Source: an uncultured Desulfovibrio sp.
Lineage (GTDB): Bacteria; Desulfobacterota; Desulfovibrionia; Desulfovibrionales; Desulfovibrionaceae
Length of the DNA: 58,118 bases
Reading direction: 5' to 3'
NCBI RefSeq assembly: GCF_949282365.1
Contig: NZ_CASDOY010000006.1
Coordinates: 1-58,118, forward strand
Shown: one piece after another, positions 5,865 through 14,580 of the stretch
How positions within the stretch are numbered: position 1 is the stretch's first letter
How the letters are laid out: each line of letters starts with the position of its first letter
Notes under the pieces: generated by a model
What the model was told of the DNA's origin: nothing
The model's database searches: none
The model's input: the letters and a program-made list of their open reading frames with translations, nothing else
Program-made: the position numbers and the translations under genes

Positions 5865-8600
5865 ATGGGCTTTTTTTCCGCAGTGAAAAAGTTTTTTGGC
5901 GGGGGCGCCGAGGAAGTGAAAGAAACGCAGGTCGCGACCGCAGAGAAGGACGCGGCCGCTGCCCCTGCTGCCCCGGAGACGCCTGCCGCTGCTGCCGGGA
6001 GCGCCGTGGCGGAGCCGGAAAGCGCTCCGGAAGCGGCACTGGTCCCGGCCGCTGACGCTGGCCCTGCTCCTGCGCAAGACGCATCTGCGGACGAAGTGCC
6101 GGAAGACGTGGCAGCACCTGCCGCCGGAGAAGCCGGACAGGCGCAGCCCGATGCGGAGGCCGCTGTTGCCGGTGGCGAGCCCGCGATGGACGAGGCCGCC
6201 GGGAGCGCGGTAGCCGCTGCCGGGACCGCCGCAGGAGAGAGCGGGAGCGTCGGGGCTGTCGCGATGGACGTGACACCTGCCTGCCGGCCTGTGGCGTCCG
6301 AAGCTCCGGCGGAAGCCGGGGCCGCCGCTGCGGCGGTAGAGCCCGTGACGGTAGCCTGGGGCCCGGCGCCGCAGGATGCGCCGCCCGTGGTGGCTGAAAG
6401 CGAAGCTGTTGCCGGGGCGGATGAGGCTCCGGCGGCTGCCGCGGACGACGGGCTGCCCCAGACCGAAGCGGACGCTTCGGGAACGGCTGCCGGGGCTGGG
6501 GTGGCGGAAGGAACTCCCGATGACGTTGCTGCGGAAGCCGTCGCTCCCGCACAGGAGGACACCGCTTCGGACACGGCGGCCCCTGGGGCCGACGCCCCGG
6601 AAGCCGGAGAGGCTGAGGGCTGCGCGGCACCGGTCAGCGAAGATGCGGCTCCCGCAGCCGCTGTGGCAGAAGGTCTTTCCGAAGCGGCAGAGGCCCTGCC
6701 TGGAACAGGGGAGGCCGCTGCTGTGACCGCCCCCCTTGCGGATGCTGCCCGTGAAGAGGGCGAAGCGCCGCTGTCCGTGGAAGCGTCGGAGGCCGCCGTC
6801 GGTGTGGCTGATGCCGCTGCCGGTGACGATAGGGCCGCCGCCATGTCCATGGTATCCGACGAAGCGGCGGAAGGGACCGTCGATGCCGGGACGGAGGCCG
6901 CTGGAAAAGATGATGCCGCCGGGACGCAGACCGCGCAGGAGGGAACGGCCCGCGAGGATGCTGGCGAAGGGGCGGAAGAAGCGTCCGGCGCGGCTGCGCC
7001 CCGTCGCAGCTGGTGGCAGCGCATCTTCGGGAGCGATGAAGACGCGGCCCGGCCGGAAGCTGCGGCCCAGGCTGGCGGAGCGGGGCAAATTCCCGCTGCT
7101 GCGGCGCAGGGCACGGTCGAAGAAGTGCGTCCCGAAGCCGTTGAAGCTGCCGAAGCCAAAGCGGAACTTGACGAAAGCGCCGCCGCAGCCCCCGAAAACG
7201 CCGGGCAGGGACCTCTGGCCGGCGCGGAAGAAAGTGTGGCGGGCGCCGCTGCCGCCACGGCGGAACAGGGCGGGGCCGCTGCTGATGTCATGCCCGGGGC
7301 GGCCCTTGCGGCCACTGCTGCCGCGGCCAAGGCCGCCACGGCCGAACGTCCCGCGGCCCCCGCGCTGGATGCCTGCGGCCTCGATCCGGCCCTGGCCCAG
7401 TCCCTGATCCTGCGTCTGCGCGAGGCCGAGCCGCGCCTTTCCGTCTGGCTGGGCATCGTGCTGGAAGGGGTGGAAGAAGCCGGGGACGAACTCTGGAAGC
7501 GTCTGCGCTTCCTGCTGCGTTCGCTGGATGCGCCCGCCGCCGAAGTGGACGCTTTCGTGGATGACTTCCGCGGCTGGCTGGAGCGCATGGAATATGTGCA
7601 GCTGGACGAATTCCGTTCGGAACTGCAATACCGTCTGACCCTGGCCCTGGACATGGAGGACGAGGAGGACGAACGCAGCCGCCTGTTCCTCAAGATCAGC
7701 GAGGGCCTGAGCCGCACCCGCGAGCAGTTCTCCCGCCGTCTGGACAGCCTGTTCAGCAGTCATGGCGAACTCGACGAAAGTTTCTGGGAAGAGCTGGAAG
7801 AACTCTTCATTATGGCCGACCTGGGCTACGAGCCTTCGCTGGAGCTGGTGGAGCGCCTGCGTGAACGGGCCCGCAAGGAGAACGTGACCCGCGTGGAAGA
7901 CGTGCGCGGCCTGCTCATGGCCGAGGTGGACGAGATCTTCCGCCTGCCGCGCCGCATCAGCGCCGTGAACCCGCCCGAGGTGGTGCTCTTCATCGGCGTC
8001 AACGGCGTGGGCAAGACCACCACCATCGCCAAGCTGGCCCACCGTGCCCGCATGCAGGGCAAGAAGGTCATGATCGCCGCGGCCGACACCTTCCGCGCGG
8101 CCGCCATCGAGCAGCTGCAGGTCTGGGCCGAGCGCGTGGGCGCGCTCTTCCACTCCCGTCCCGCCGGCTCCGATCCGGCCTCGGTGGCCTACGAAGCCAT
8201 GGACCGTGCCCTGGCCGAAAAGGTGGACATCCTCTTCGTGGATACGGCCGGTCGCCTGCAGACCAAGGTCAACCTCATGGAAGAACTGACCAAGATCCGC
8301 CAGGTGCTGGGCAAGAAGCATGAAGGCGCGCCGCACCGCTGCGTGCTGGTCATCGACGCCACCACCGGACAGAACGCCCTGTCGCAGGCCAAACTCTTCA
8401 AGGAGGCCGCGGGCGTGGATGAACTCATCCTCACCAAGCTGGACGGCACGGCCAAGGGCGGCGTGGCCATCGCCGTGGCCATGCAGGAAAAGCTGCCCAT
8501 CACCTATGTGGGCCTGGGCGAAAAGCTCGAGGACCTGCGCCCCTTCAATGGCGAGGACTACGCCCGCGCCCTGCTGGGCGGGCTGGAGCAGGGCAGGTAG
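5865..8600 (+). CDS. ftsY: Signal recognition particle receptor FtsY with very long Ala/Glu-rich N-terminus
   Basis: FtsY is the SRP receptor GTPase that docks ribosome-SRP complexes at SecYEG. The C-terminal third is a standard NG domain: GVNGVGKTTT (G1) near residue 711, DTAGRLQTK (G3) near 793 and TKLDGTAKGG (G4) near 857. The first residues MGFFSAVKKFF form a likely amphipathic membrane-binding helix. Between about residues 25 and 490 the protein is low-complexity, dominated by Ala, Glu, Gly, Pro and Asp, with one island RRSWWQRIFG near residue 385. Total length is 911 residues against about 500 in E. coli. The ATG follows GGAG and the gene ends at a strong terminator. Confidence 0.93.
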   Translation: MGFFSAVKKFFGGGAEEVKETQVATAEKDAAAAPAAPETPAAAAGSAVAEPESAPEAALVPAADAGPAPAQDASADEVPEDVAAPAAGEAGQAQPDAEAAVAGGEPAMDEAAGSAVAAAGTAAGESGSVGAVAMDVTPACRPVASEAPAEAGAAAAAVEPVTVAWGPAPQDAPPVVAESEAVAGADEAPAAAADDGLPQTEADASGTAAGAGVAEGTPDDVAAEAVAPAQEDTASDTAAPGADAPEAGEAEGCAAPVSEDAAPAAAVAEGLSEAAEALPGTGEAAAVTAPLADAAREEGEAPLSVEASEAAVGVADAAAGDDRAAAMSMVSDEAAEGTVDAGTEAAGKDDAAGTQTAQEGTAREDAGEGAEEASGAAAPRRSWWQRIFGSDEDAARPEAAAQAGGAGQIPAAAAQGTVEEVRPEAVEAAEAKAELDESAAAAPENAGQGPLAGAEESVAGAAAATAEQGGAAADVMPGAALAATAAAAKAATAERPAAPALDACGLDPALAQSLILRLREAEPRLSVWLGIVLEGVEEAGDELWKRLRFLLRSLDAPAAEVDAFVDDFRGWLERMEYVQLDEFRSELQYRLTLALDMEDEEDERSRLFLKISEGLSRTREQFSRRLDSLFSSHGELDESFWEELEELFIMADLGYEPSLELVERLRERARKENVTRVEDVRGLLMAEVDEIFRLPRRISAVNPPEVVLFIGVNGVGKTTTIAKLAHRARMQGKKVMIAAADTFRAAAIEQLQVWAERVGALFHSRPAGSDPASVAYEAMDRALAEKVDILFVDTAGRLQTKVNLMEELTKIRQVLGKKHEGAPHRCVLVIDATTGQNALSQAKLFKEAAGVDELILTKLDGTAKGGVAIAVAMQEKLPITYVGLGEKLEDLRPFNGEDYARALLGGLEQGR

Positions 8601-8736
8601 GGGCCGCCTTGAGGGATCGGGCCGGGGAGCGGGAGAGGGCTTTTCCCGGCGGGCGGATCGTCACAGGAGCGCAACGCGGGCAGGATGCCCTTTTCCCGTG
8701 GCCGTCCGGCAGCCGGGAGATGAGCGAACTCTTTTG

Positions 8737-8776
8737 GGGCGGTGGTTCATGAGGGCCACCGCCCTTGCTCTTTTTT
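8737..8776 (+). terminator. Rho-independent terminator after ftsY
   Basis: A perfect 9-bp stem (GGGCGGTGG/CCACCGCCC) with a 10-nt loop is followed by TTGCTCTTTTTT. It lies 136 nt after the ftsY stop and separates this operon from the ribosomal cluster. Confidence 0.85.
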
Positions 8777-9094
8777 ATGGGGCAGCCGGGGAACGTCCCC
8801 CTCTTCGCCTTTTCCCTGGCCGCAAGGATGCCGGCGGAGCCGCGGGCTTGTCTTCCGCCGTCCGTCCGGCTGGTCCGTCCCGGTCCCCGGCGGCATGGGA
8901 GGGGATCCTGCTCATGCCGCGGATGATGCCGGCGTGCCTGTCCCCTGCGGTTGGCGGCCCTTCCGTGCGATCGCATTTTTTTTGCATTGCAGGAAAAATG
9001 TCATGAAATATCCCGGCCGGTTGCGCCCGGTGACAGGACGCGACAAAAAAATCGCGCCGCCAGGCAAAAAAAGATGCGCTGCCGTGAAAAAAAC

Positions 9095-9123
9095 TTGACG
9101 CGTCCTGCCATTCCGGCTAGAAG
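9095..9123 (+). promoter_or_regulatory. Promoter of the S10 ribosomal protein operon
   Basis: TTGACG (9095-9100), a 17-nt spacer and TAGAAG (9118-9123). The upstream 50 nt contain several A tracts that could act as an UP element. It is the best sigma-70-type match between the ftsY terminator and rpsJ, and it implies a leader of roughly 510 nt. Confidence 0.65.
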
Positions 9124-9129
9124 AAACCT

Positions 9130-9643
9130 CGCCTTGAGCAACAAGGCTGTTCCCTGGACGGCAGGGAAGGACAGGTCGAGCCTGTCCTGATGCACCCAAA
9201 GCGGTCGCTCCGCGGCGGGTTTTGACATGTGCAGGCGTTACCAGATGCCGAGACAATGTCGAGCCGTTCCAGCCCACACAGCGGATCCCACCTGGCGATC
9301 AGGTGACCCCGGGCTGTAAAGGTAAGGGGGGATGTTCCCCCATTTGGTGACCCTGCGGGACCACCCTCGTCACTGCTTCAGTCAGTGACAGGCCTGGGCT
9401 ACGCCGGGAAGCATCACACGGATGATGCAGGCACGCTCAGGCGTCCGTACCTTCCGATACATCTGATTCCTTCAGATCCTGTGATGTGCGCTGATCCAAG
9501 CGCTTTTCTTCCCCAAGTTGTTGCCCAGTCTCCCCAACGGGTGAGGCCGACCTTCGGGCCCGTGGTTTTTGGCCCGCGAAAAGCTGTTAAGAAACCTGTG
9601 CCGAACCCAACCGGCCAGGATTTTTCAAACGGAGTAGGCAACA
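9130..9643 (+). other. Long structured leader of the rpsJ operon
   Basis: No convincing coding sequence is present. Simple hairpins follow one another: CACCTG/CAGGTG (9289-9305), GGGGG/CCCCC (9326-9341) and GTCACTG/CAGTGAC (9369-9389), with further GC-rich pairing near 9550-9590. I found no signature of tmRNA, RNase P RNA, SRP RNA or a tRNA. The length is about three times that of the E. coli S10 leader, where L4 exerts feedback control, so an autoregulatory role is plausible but unproven. Between 8777 and 9094 I see nothing except A tracts near the promoter. Confidence 0.5.
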
Positions 9644-9961
9644 ATGACGACAGTTAGCAGTGATCGCATTCGGATCAAGCTCAAAGCCTACGATTACCGC
9701 ATCCTGGACAAGGCTGTTGCGGAAATCGTGGATACGGCGCGCAATACCGGTGCCGGTGTGGCCGGGCCCATCCCGCTGCCCACCAATATTCACAAGTACA
9801 CCATCCAGCGTTCCGTGCATGTGGACAAGAAGTCCCGTGAGCAGTTCGAAATGCGCATCCACAAGCGGCTTATGGACATCCTTGAACCCACGCAGCAGAC
9901 CGTTGACGCCCTCGGCAAGCTTTCCCTGCCCGCTGGCGTGGACGTTGAAATCAAGCTCTAG
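9644..9961 (+). CDS. rpsJ: 30S ribosomal protein S10 (uS10)
   Basis: The 105-residue product contains RIRIKLKAYDYRILDKAVAE and the loop region GPIPLPTNIHKYTI typical of S10. Besides its place in the 30S head, S10 (NusE) partners NusB on boxA in rRNA antitermination; a boxA-like site lies at the right end of this window. It is the first gene of the cluster, with GGAG about 9 nt before the ATG. The usual upstream neighbours tuf and fusA are absent. Confidence 0.97.
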   Translation: MTTVSSDRIRIKLKAYDYRILDKAVAEIVDTARNTGAGVAGPIPLPTNIHKYTIQRSVHVDKKSREQFEMRIHKRLMDILEPTQQTVDALGKLSLPAGVDVEIKL

Positions 9962-9973
9962 TGAGAGGCAGTC

Positions 9974-10603
9974 ATGGCTGAGAAAATGGGAATTTTGGGT
10001 CGTAAACTTGGTATGACCCGCATTTTTGCCGGCGACGGCGCCGCTGTGCCCGTCACGGTGATTCAGGCCGGGCCCTGCCCCGTCACCCAGGTGAAGACCG
10101 TTGAGACCGACGGTTACAACGCCCTGCAGATCGCGCTGACCGAAGACAAGGAAAAGCACGTCAGCAAGGCCATGAAGGGCCACTTCGCCAAGGCCGGCAC
10201 CGGCCTGTACCGCGAACTGCGCGAGATCCGCCTGGAAAATGCGCCTGAAATGGAACCCGGTCAGGAACTGACCGTGGAAATGTTTGCTACCGGCGACGTG
10301 GTCAAAGTGACCGCCAAGAGCATCGGTAAGGGCTACCAGGGCCGTATGCGCCGTTGGAACTTCGCCGGTTCCAAGGATACGCACGGTTGCGAAAAAGTGC
10401 ACCGTAACAACGGCTCCATCGGTAACAACACCTTCCCCGGCCACGTGTTCAAGGGCCGCAAGATGGCTGGCCATTGGGGCAACGAAACCGTGACGGAAAT
10501 GGGCCTGACGATCGTTGACGTGCGTCCTGACGACAACGTCATCCTGATCAAGGGTTCCGTGCCCGGCCCCAAGAACGGGCTGGTGCTGATCCGCAAGCAG
10601 TAG
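9974..10603 (+). CDS. rplC: 50S ribosomal protein L3 (uL3)
   Basis: The 209-residue L3 begins MGILGRKLGMTRIFAGDG and contains the long internal extension motif FKGRKMAGHWGNE that reaches toward the peptidyl transferase centre. It is an early-assembly 23S rRNA-binding protein. It follows rpsJ by 12 nt with GAGAGG as ribosome-binding site. Confidence 0.97.
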   Translation: MAEKMGILGRKLGMTRIFAGDGAAVPVTVIQAGPCPVTQVKTVETDGYNALQIALTEDKEKHVSKAMKGHFAKAGTGLYRELREIRLENAPEMEPGQELTVEMFATGDVVKVTAKSIGKGYQGRMRRWNFAGSKDTHGCEKVHRNNGSIGNNTFPGHVFKGRKMAGHWGNETVTEMGLTIVDVRPDDNVILIKGSVPGPKNGLVLIRKQ

Positions 10604-10616
10604 AGGAAGCACAACA

Positions 10617-11240
10617 ATGGCTACCGTGAAAGTTTATGACCAGAACAAGCAGGAATGCGGCGAACTGACGCTTTCCGCCGACGTGTTTGAAGTTGAGGCT
10701 CGCCCCGAGATCCTCAACCTCGTGGTGCGTGCCCAGATGGCCGCCAAGCGCGCTGGCACCCATATGGCCAAGACCCGCGCCTTCGTTTCCGGCGGCGGCG
10801 TGAAGCCCTGGAAGCAGAAGGGCACCGGTCGCGCCCGTTCCGGCTCCAACCGTTCGCCCGTGTGGCGTGGCGGCGCCATCGTGTTTGGCCCCCAGCCCCG
10901 CGATTACAGCTTCAAGGTCAACAGCAAGGTGCGCGCCCTGGCCATGAAGATGGCCCTGTCCAGCCGCCTGGCCGCTGAAGACCTGATGGTGGTCAAGGGC
11001 ATCGAGCTGCCCGAAGCCAAGACCAAGCACTTCGCCAAAGTGGCCGGTACCCTGGGCCTGAACAAGGCCCTGATCGTGACCGCCGAGGAAAGCGAAGCCC
11101 TGACCCGCTCCGCCCGCAACATCCCCGGCATCACGCTGACCACGCCTGATCGCCTGAGCGTGCTGGAGATCCTCCGTCACAAGCAGCTGGTCCTGCTGGA
11201 AGGCGCCGTGGCGCCCGTGCAGGCCCGCTTTGAGAAATAA
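10617..11240 (+). CDS. rplD: 50S ribosomal protein L4 (uL4)
   Basis: This 207-residue L4 has the exit-tunnel loop region KPWKQKGTGRARSGS and WRGGAIVFGPQPRDY. In E. coli L4 also represses its own operon by binding the leader and causing premature termination. The long leader before rpsJ could be the target here, but that is inference. It lies 13 nt after rplC. Confidence 0.97.
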   Translation: MATVKVYDQNKQECGELTLSADVFEVEARPEILNLVVRAQMAAKRAGTHMAKTRAFVSGGGVKPWKQKGTGRARSGSNRSPVWRGGAIVFGPQPRDYSFKVNSKVRALAMKMALSSRLAAEDLMVVKGIELPEAKTKHFAKVAGTLGLNKALIVTAEESEALTRSARNIPGITLTTPDRLSVLEILRHKQLVLLEGAVAPVQARFEK

Positions 11241-11252
11241 GAGGGGCAACTC

Positions 11253-11543
11253 ATGGAATTCACCCAGGTCCTTATCAAGCCCCTGCTGACGGAAAAGACC
11301 ACCCTGCTCAAGGATGCGTCCCGTCAGGTGGCTTTTTATGTTCATCCCCGCGCCAACAAGCTTGAGATCAAGCAGGCCGTGGAAAAGGCTTTTGATGTGA
11401 AAGTGGAAGCGGTCAACGTGGTCCGCAAGGCTCCCGCCAACCGGGAACGCCAGGGTCGCGTGGTGGGCCGCAAGCCCGGCTGGAAAAAGGCCTATGTGAC
11501 CTTGCGCCAGGGCGATAAAATCGAGTTCTTCGAGGGAGTGTAA
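11253..11543 (+). CDS. rplW: 50S ribosomal protein L23 (uL23)
   Basis: A 96-residue L23 with LIKPLLTEKTTLLKD at the start and RKPGWKKAYVTLRQGDKIEF at the end. L23 sits at the tunnel exit and is a docking site for trigger factor and SRP, both of which have partner genes in this window (tig and ftsY). Its stop lies 1 nt from the rplB start. Confidence 0.96.
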   Translation: MEFTQVLIKPLLTEKTTLLKDASRQVAFYVHPRANKLEIKQAVEKAFDVKVEAVNVVRKAPANRERQGRVVGRKPGWKKAYVTLRQGDKIEFFEGV

Positions 11544-11544
11544 C

Positions 11545-12375
11545 ATGGCTGTCCGTAAGCTGAAACCGACCTCCGCCGGGCGTCGTTTCCAGACGGTTTC
11601 CGACTTTGCGGAAATCACCCGGACGACCCCTGAGAAGTCGCTCACCGTGGGCCTGACCAAGAAGGCCGGTCGCAACAACCGCGGCCGCGTGACCAGCCGT
11701 CGCCGTGGCGGCGGTGTGAAGCGCCTGTACCGCATCATCGACTTCAAGCGCAACAAGTTCGGCATCGCCGCCAAAGTCGCGCACATCGAATACGACCCCA
11801 ACCGTACCGCCCGTATCGCCCTGCTCCACTATGTGGACGGCGAAAAGCGCTACATCATCGCTCCTGTGGGTCTGAAGCAGGGCGACGTGGTGCTGGCCGG
11901 TGACGGCGCCGACATCAAGCCCGGCAACGCCATGCAGATGTCGCGCATCCCGGTGGGTACCGTGATCCACAACGTCGAGCTGTACCCCGGCAAGGGCGGC
12001 CAGCTCTGCCGCGCCGCTGGCACCTATGCCCAGCTCGTGGCCAAGGAAGGCAAGTACGCCCTGCTGCGCCTGCCCTCCGGCGAAGTCCGCAAGGTCCTGG
12101 CTTCCTGCGTCGCTACCGTGGGCCAGGTGGGCAACATCCAGCACGAAAACATCTCGCTGGGCAAGGCCGGCCGCAACCGCTGGCTGGGTCGCCGTCCCCA
12201 GGTGCGTGGTGTGGCCATGAACCCCATCGACCATCCCCTGGGCGGTGGCGAAGGCCGCAGCTCCGGTGGTCGTCATCCCGTGTCGCCTTGGGGTATGCCT
12301 GCCAAGGGCTTCAAGACCCGCGACAAGAACAAGGCTTCTTCGCGCCTTATCATCAAGCGCCGCGGCCAGAAGTAG
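11545..12375 (+). CDS. rplB: 50S ribosomal protein L2 (uL2)
   Basis: A 276-residue L2 with the conserved C-terminal loop MNPIDHPLGGGEGRSSGGR, including the His implicated near the peptidyl transferase centre, and the basic tail ending in IKRRGQK. It binds 23S rRNA and is needed for subunit joining. Full family length, and no anomalies were seen. Confidence 0.97.
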   Translation: MAVRKLKPTSAGRRFQTVSDFAEITRTTPEKSLTVGLTKKAGRNNRGRVTSRRRGGGVKRLYRIIDFKRNKFGIAAKVAHIEYDPNRTARIALLHYVDGEKRYIIAPVGLKQGDVVLAGDGADIKPGNAMQMSRIPVGTVIHNVELYPGKGGQLCRAAGTYAQLVAKEGKYALLRLPSGEVRKVLASCVATVGQVGNIQHENISLGKAGRNRWLGRRPQVRGVAMNPIDHPLGGGEGRSSGGRHPVSPWGMPAKGFKTRDKNKASSRLIIKRRGQK

Positions 12376-12384
12376 GAGTAGCAG

Positions 12385-12669
12385 ATGCCCAGATCTTTGA
12401 AGAAAGGGCCGTTCATTGACGGCCATCTGATGAAAAAGGTTGACGCTGCGGTGGCCAGCAATGACCATCGCGTGGTGAAGACCTGGTCGCGCCGCTCGAC
12501 CATCCTGCCCGAAATGGTGGGTCTGACCTTTGCGGTGCACAATGGCAAAAAGTTTGTGCCGGTGTTCGTGACCGAAAACATGGTGGGTCACAAGCTGGGC
12601 GAATTTTCGCCCACCCGTACCTTCCACGGCCATGCCGCCGACAAAAAGGCCAAGGCCGGCAAGAAGTAG
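12385..12669 (+). CDS. rpsS: 30S ribosomal protein S19 (uS19)
   Basis: A 94-residue S19 starting MPRSLKKGPFIDGHLMKKV with the typical core RRSTILPEMVGLTFAVHNGK and GEFSPTRTFHGH. It forms a head complex with S13, whose gene is at 21745, near the A-site tRNA. The C-terminus ends in a Lys-rich tail. Confidence 0.97.
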   Translation: MPRSLKKGPFIDGHLMKKVDAAVASNDHRVVKTWSRRSTILPEMVGLTFAVHNGKKFVPVFVTENMVGHKLGEFSPTRTFHGHAADKKAKAGKK

Positions 12670-12678
12670 GGTAGAGAT

Positions 12679-13017
12679 ATGGAATCCAAAGCTATCGCGA
12701 AATTCCAGCGCGTGTCGCCCCGCAAGACCCGCCTTGTGGCCAAGAACGTGCAGGGCAAGGGTGTGGAAGAAGCCATGAACATTCTGCGCTTCACCCCCAA
12801 CAAGCCCGCCGGCGTGCTGCTGAATGTGCTCAAGAGCGCCGTGGCCAATGCCTCCCAGCTGGGTGGCGTGAACGTGGACGCCATGGTCATCAAGGAAGTC
12901 ATCGTGAACGAAGGCCCCACCTGGAAGCGCTTCATGCCCCGCGCCCAGGGCCGTGCCACCAAGATTCACAAGCGTACCAGCCACGTTACCGTTATACTCG
13001 CAGAAGGGCAGGAATAG
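12679..13017 (+). CDS. rplV: 50S ribosomal protein L22 (uL22)
   Basis: A 112-residue L22 whose C-terminal segment PRAQGRATKIHKRTSHVTVIL forms the beta-hairpin that lines the exit tunnel, the region where macrolide-resistance changes occur in other species. It is separated from rpsC by 3 nt. Confidence 0.96.
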   Translation: MESKAIAKFQRVSPRKTRLVAKNVQGKGVEEAMNILRFTPNKPAGVLLNVLKSAVANASQLGGVNVDAMVIKEVIVNEGPTWKRFMPRAQGRATKIHKRTSHVTVILAEGQE

Positions 13018-13020
13018 GCT

Positions 13021-13662
13021 ATGGGTCAGAAAGTTCATCCGTTTGGCTTCCGGCTGGGGTACAACAAGAACTGGCAGTCCCGCTGGTTCAGCAAGAAGGA
13101 CTACCCTGCCTTTGTGTTTGAAGACAGCAAGATTCGCGCCTATGTGAAGAAGCTCCTCTATCATGCGGGGCTGGCCAAGATCGAAATCGAACGCGCCGGC
13201 GGCAAGATCCGTCTGATCCTGTCCACGGCCCGTCCCGGCATCGTCATCGGCCGCAAGGGCGTGGAAATCGAAAAGCTGCGCGGCGATCTCCGCCAGAAGT
13301 TTGGCCGTGAGTTCTCGCTGGAAGTGAATGAAATCCGCCGTCCCGAAGTGGAAGCCCAGCTCGTGGCCGAAAACATCGCCCAGCAGCTGGAACGCCGCGT
13401 GGCCTTCCGTCGCGCCATGAAGCGCACGGTGTCCATGGCCCGCAAGTTCGGCGGCGAAGGCATCAAGGTGACCTGCTCCGGTCGTCTGGCGGGCGCTGAA
13501 ATCGCCCGTACCGAATGGTACCGTGACGGTCGCGTGCCGTTGCAGACCCTGCGCGCCGACATCGACTACGGTTTTGCCGAAGCGCACACCACCTACGGCA
13601 TCATCGGTGTCAAGGTGTGGATCTACAAGGGTGAAATCCTTGACAAAGAGGTTGATCAGTAA
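13021..13662 (+). CDS. rpsC: 30S ribosomal protein S3 (uS3)
   Basis: A 213-residue S3 beginning MGQKVHPFGFRLGYNKNW. The KH domain is visible as ARPGIVIGRKGVEIEKLR, and the C-terminal domain contains GRLAGAEIARTEWYRDGRVP. S3 lines the mRNA entry tunnel. The stop TAA overlaps the rplP start in a TAATG arrangement, which couples their translation. Confidence 0.97.
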   Translation: MGQKVHPFGFRLGYNKNWQSRWFSKKDYPAFVFEDSKIRAYVKKLLYHAGLAKIEIERAGGKIRLILSTARPGIVIGRKGVEIEKLRGDLRQKFGREFSLEVNEIRRPEVEAQLVAENIAQQLERRVAFRRAMKRTVSMARKFGGEGIKVTCSGRLAGAEIARTEWYRDGRVPLQTLRADIDYGFAEAHTTYGIIGVKVWIYKGEILDKEVDQ

Positions 13663-14075
13663 TGCTCGCGCCCAAGAAAGTTAAATTCCGTAAATGGCAG
13701 AAGGGCCGCCTGCGCGGCCTGGCCAGCCGCGGCGCCACCATCGCCTTTGGTGATATTGGCCTGAAGGCCGTGCAGCACGGTCATTTGTCCAGCCAGCAGA
13801 TCGAAGCCGCCCGTATCGCCATGATGCGTCACATCAAGCGCGGCGGCAAAGTCTGGATCCGCGTCTTCCCTGACCGCCCCGTGACCGCCAAGCCTCTGGA
13901 AACCCGTCAGGGTTCCGGTAAGGGGGCTCCGGTGGGCTGGTGCGCTCCGGTCAAGCCCGGCCGCGTGCTGTATGAAATCAAGGGCGTCAGCCTTGACCTG
14001 GCTCGCGAGGCTCTGACCCGCGCCGCCCACAAGCTGCCCGTGAAGACCATCATCGTGGTGAGGGAGGGCCTGTAG
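13662..14075 (+). CDS. rplP: 50S ribosomal protein L16 (uL16)
   Basis: A 137-residue L16 starting MLAPKKVKFRKWQKGRLRG, with WIRVFPDRPVTAKPLETRQG and GKGAPVGWCAPVKPGR in the centre. It assembles late and positions tRNA in the A site. It overlaps rpsC by one base. Confidence 0.97.
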   Translation: MLAPKKVKFRKWQKGRLRGLASRGATIAFGDIGLKAVQHGHLSSQQIEAARIAMMRHIKRGGKVWIRVFPDRPVTAKPLETRQGSGKGAPVGWCAPVKPGRVLYEIKGVSLDLAREALTRAAHKLPVKTIIVVREGL

Positions 14076-14076
14076 T

Positions 14077-14295
14077 ATGGCTGCCAAGAAGAACGAAAAA
14101 GCCGCCATGGCCACTGCCGCCGAGCTGCGCGACATGAGCGTCGAAGAGCTGCGTGCCAAACTGGCCGAACAGCGCGAAGAACTCATGACGGCCCGTTTCA
14201 AGCATGCCACCGCGCAGCTTGAAAAGACTTCCGAGCTCAAGGCCATGCGCCGTCAGGTGGCTCGCATTTCCACCGTTTTGACTGAAAAGGAATAG
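14077..14295 (+). CDS. rpmC: 50S ribosomal protein L29 (uL29)
   Basis: A 72-residue L29 with the two-helix pattern ELRDMSVEELRAKLAEQREE and an N-terminal extension of about 12 residues rich in Lys and Ala. It sits next to L23 near the tunnel exit. One nt separates it from rplP. Confidence 0.95.
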   Translation: MAAKKNEKAAMATAAELRDMSVEELRAKLAEQREELMTARFKHATAQLEKTSELKAMRRQVARISTVLTEKE

Positions 14296-14307
14296 AGGGG
14301 CTGAACC

Positions 14308-14571
14308 ATGCAAGCTCTGGAAAACCGCAAGGGCAGAACCCTCACCGGTATCGTTGTCAGCGACAAGAACGACAAGACCATCGTCGTGCGCGTTGAAACG
14401 CTGGTGAAGCATCCTCTGCTCAAGAAGTATGTGAGGCGCCGCAAAAAGTTCACGGCTCATGATCCCATGAACGAATGCGGCATGGGCGACAAGGTTAAAA
14501 TCGTGGAGTTCCGCCCCATGTCGCGCAACAAGCGCTGGCATCTGGTCTCCATCATCGAAAAGGCTGTGTAG
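14308..14571 (+). CDS. rpsQ: 30S ribosomal protein S17 (uS17)
   Basis: An 87-residue S17 with the OB-fold signature RKGRTLTGIVVSDKNDKTIV, HPLLKKYVRRRKKFTAHDP and GDKVKIVEFRPMSRNKRW. It is a primary 16S rRNA-binding protein of the 30S body. Confidence 0.96.
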   Translation: MQALENRKGRTLTGIVVSDKNDKTIVVRVETLVKHPLLKKYVRRRKKFTAHDPMNECGMGDKVKIVEFRPMSRNKRWHLVSIIEKAV

Positions 14572-14580
14572 GGTAGAACC

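Noticed and set aside
4854..8336. A 1160-codon open frame on the minus strand opposite ftsY
   Set aside because: It is the antisense shadow of the low-complexity ftsY coding region. The product is compositionally odd, matches no family, and ftsY has clear motifs.
9124..9643. Possible tmRNA, RNase P RNA, SRP RNA or tRNA in the rpsJ leader
   Set aside because: None of the conserved core sequences of these RNAs is present, and no cloverleaf can be drawn.
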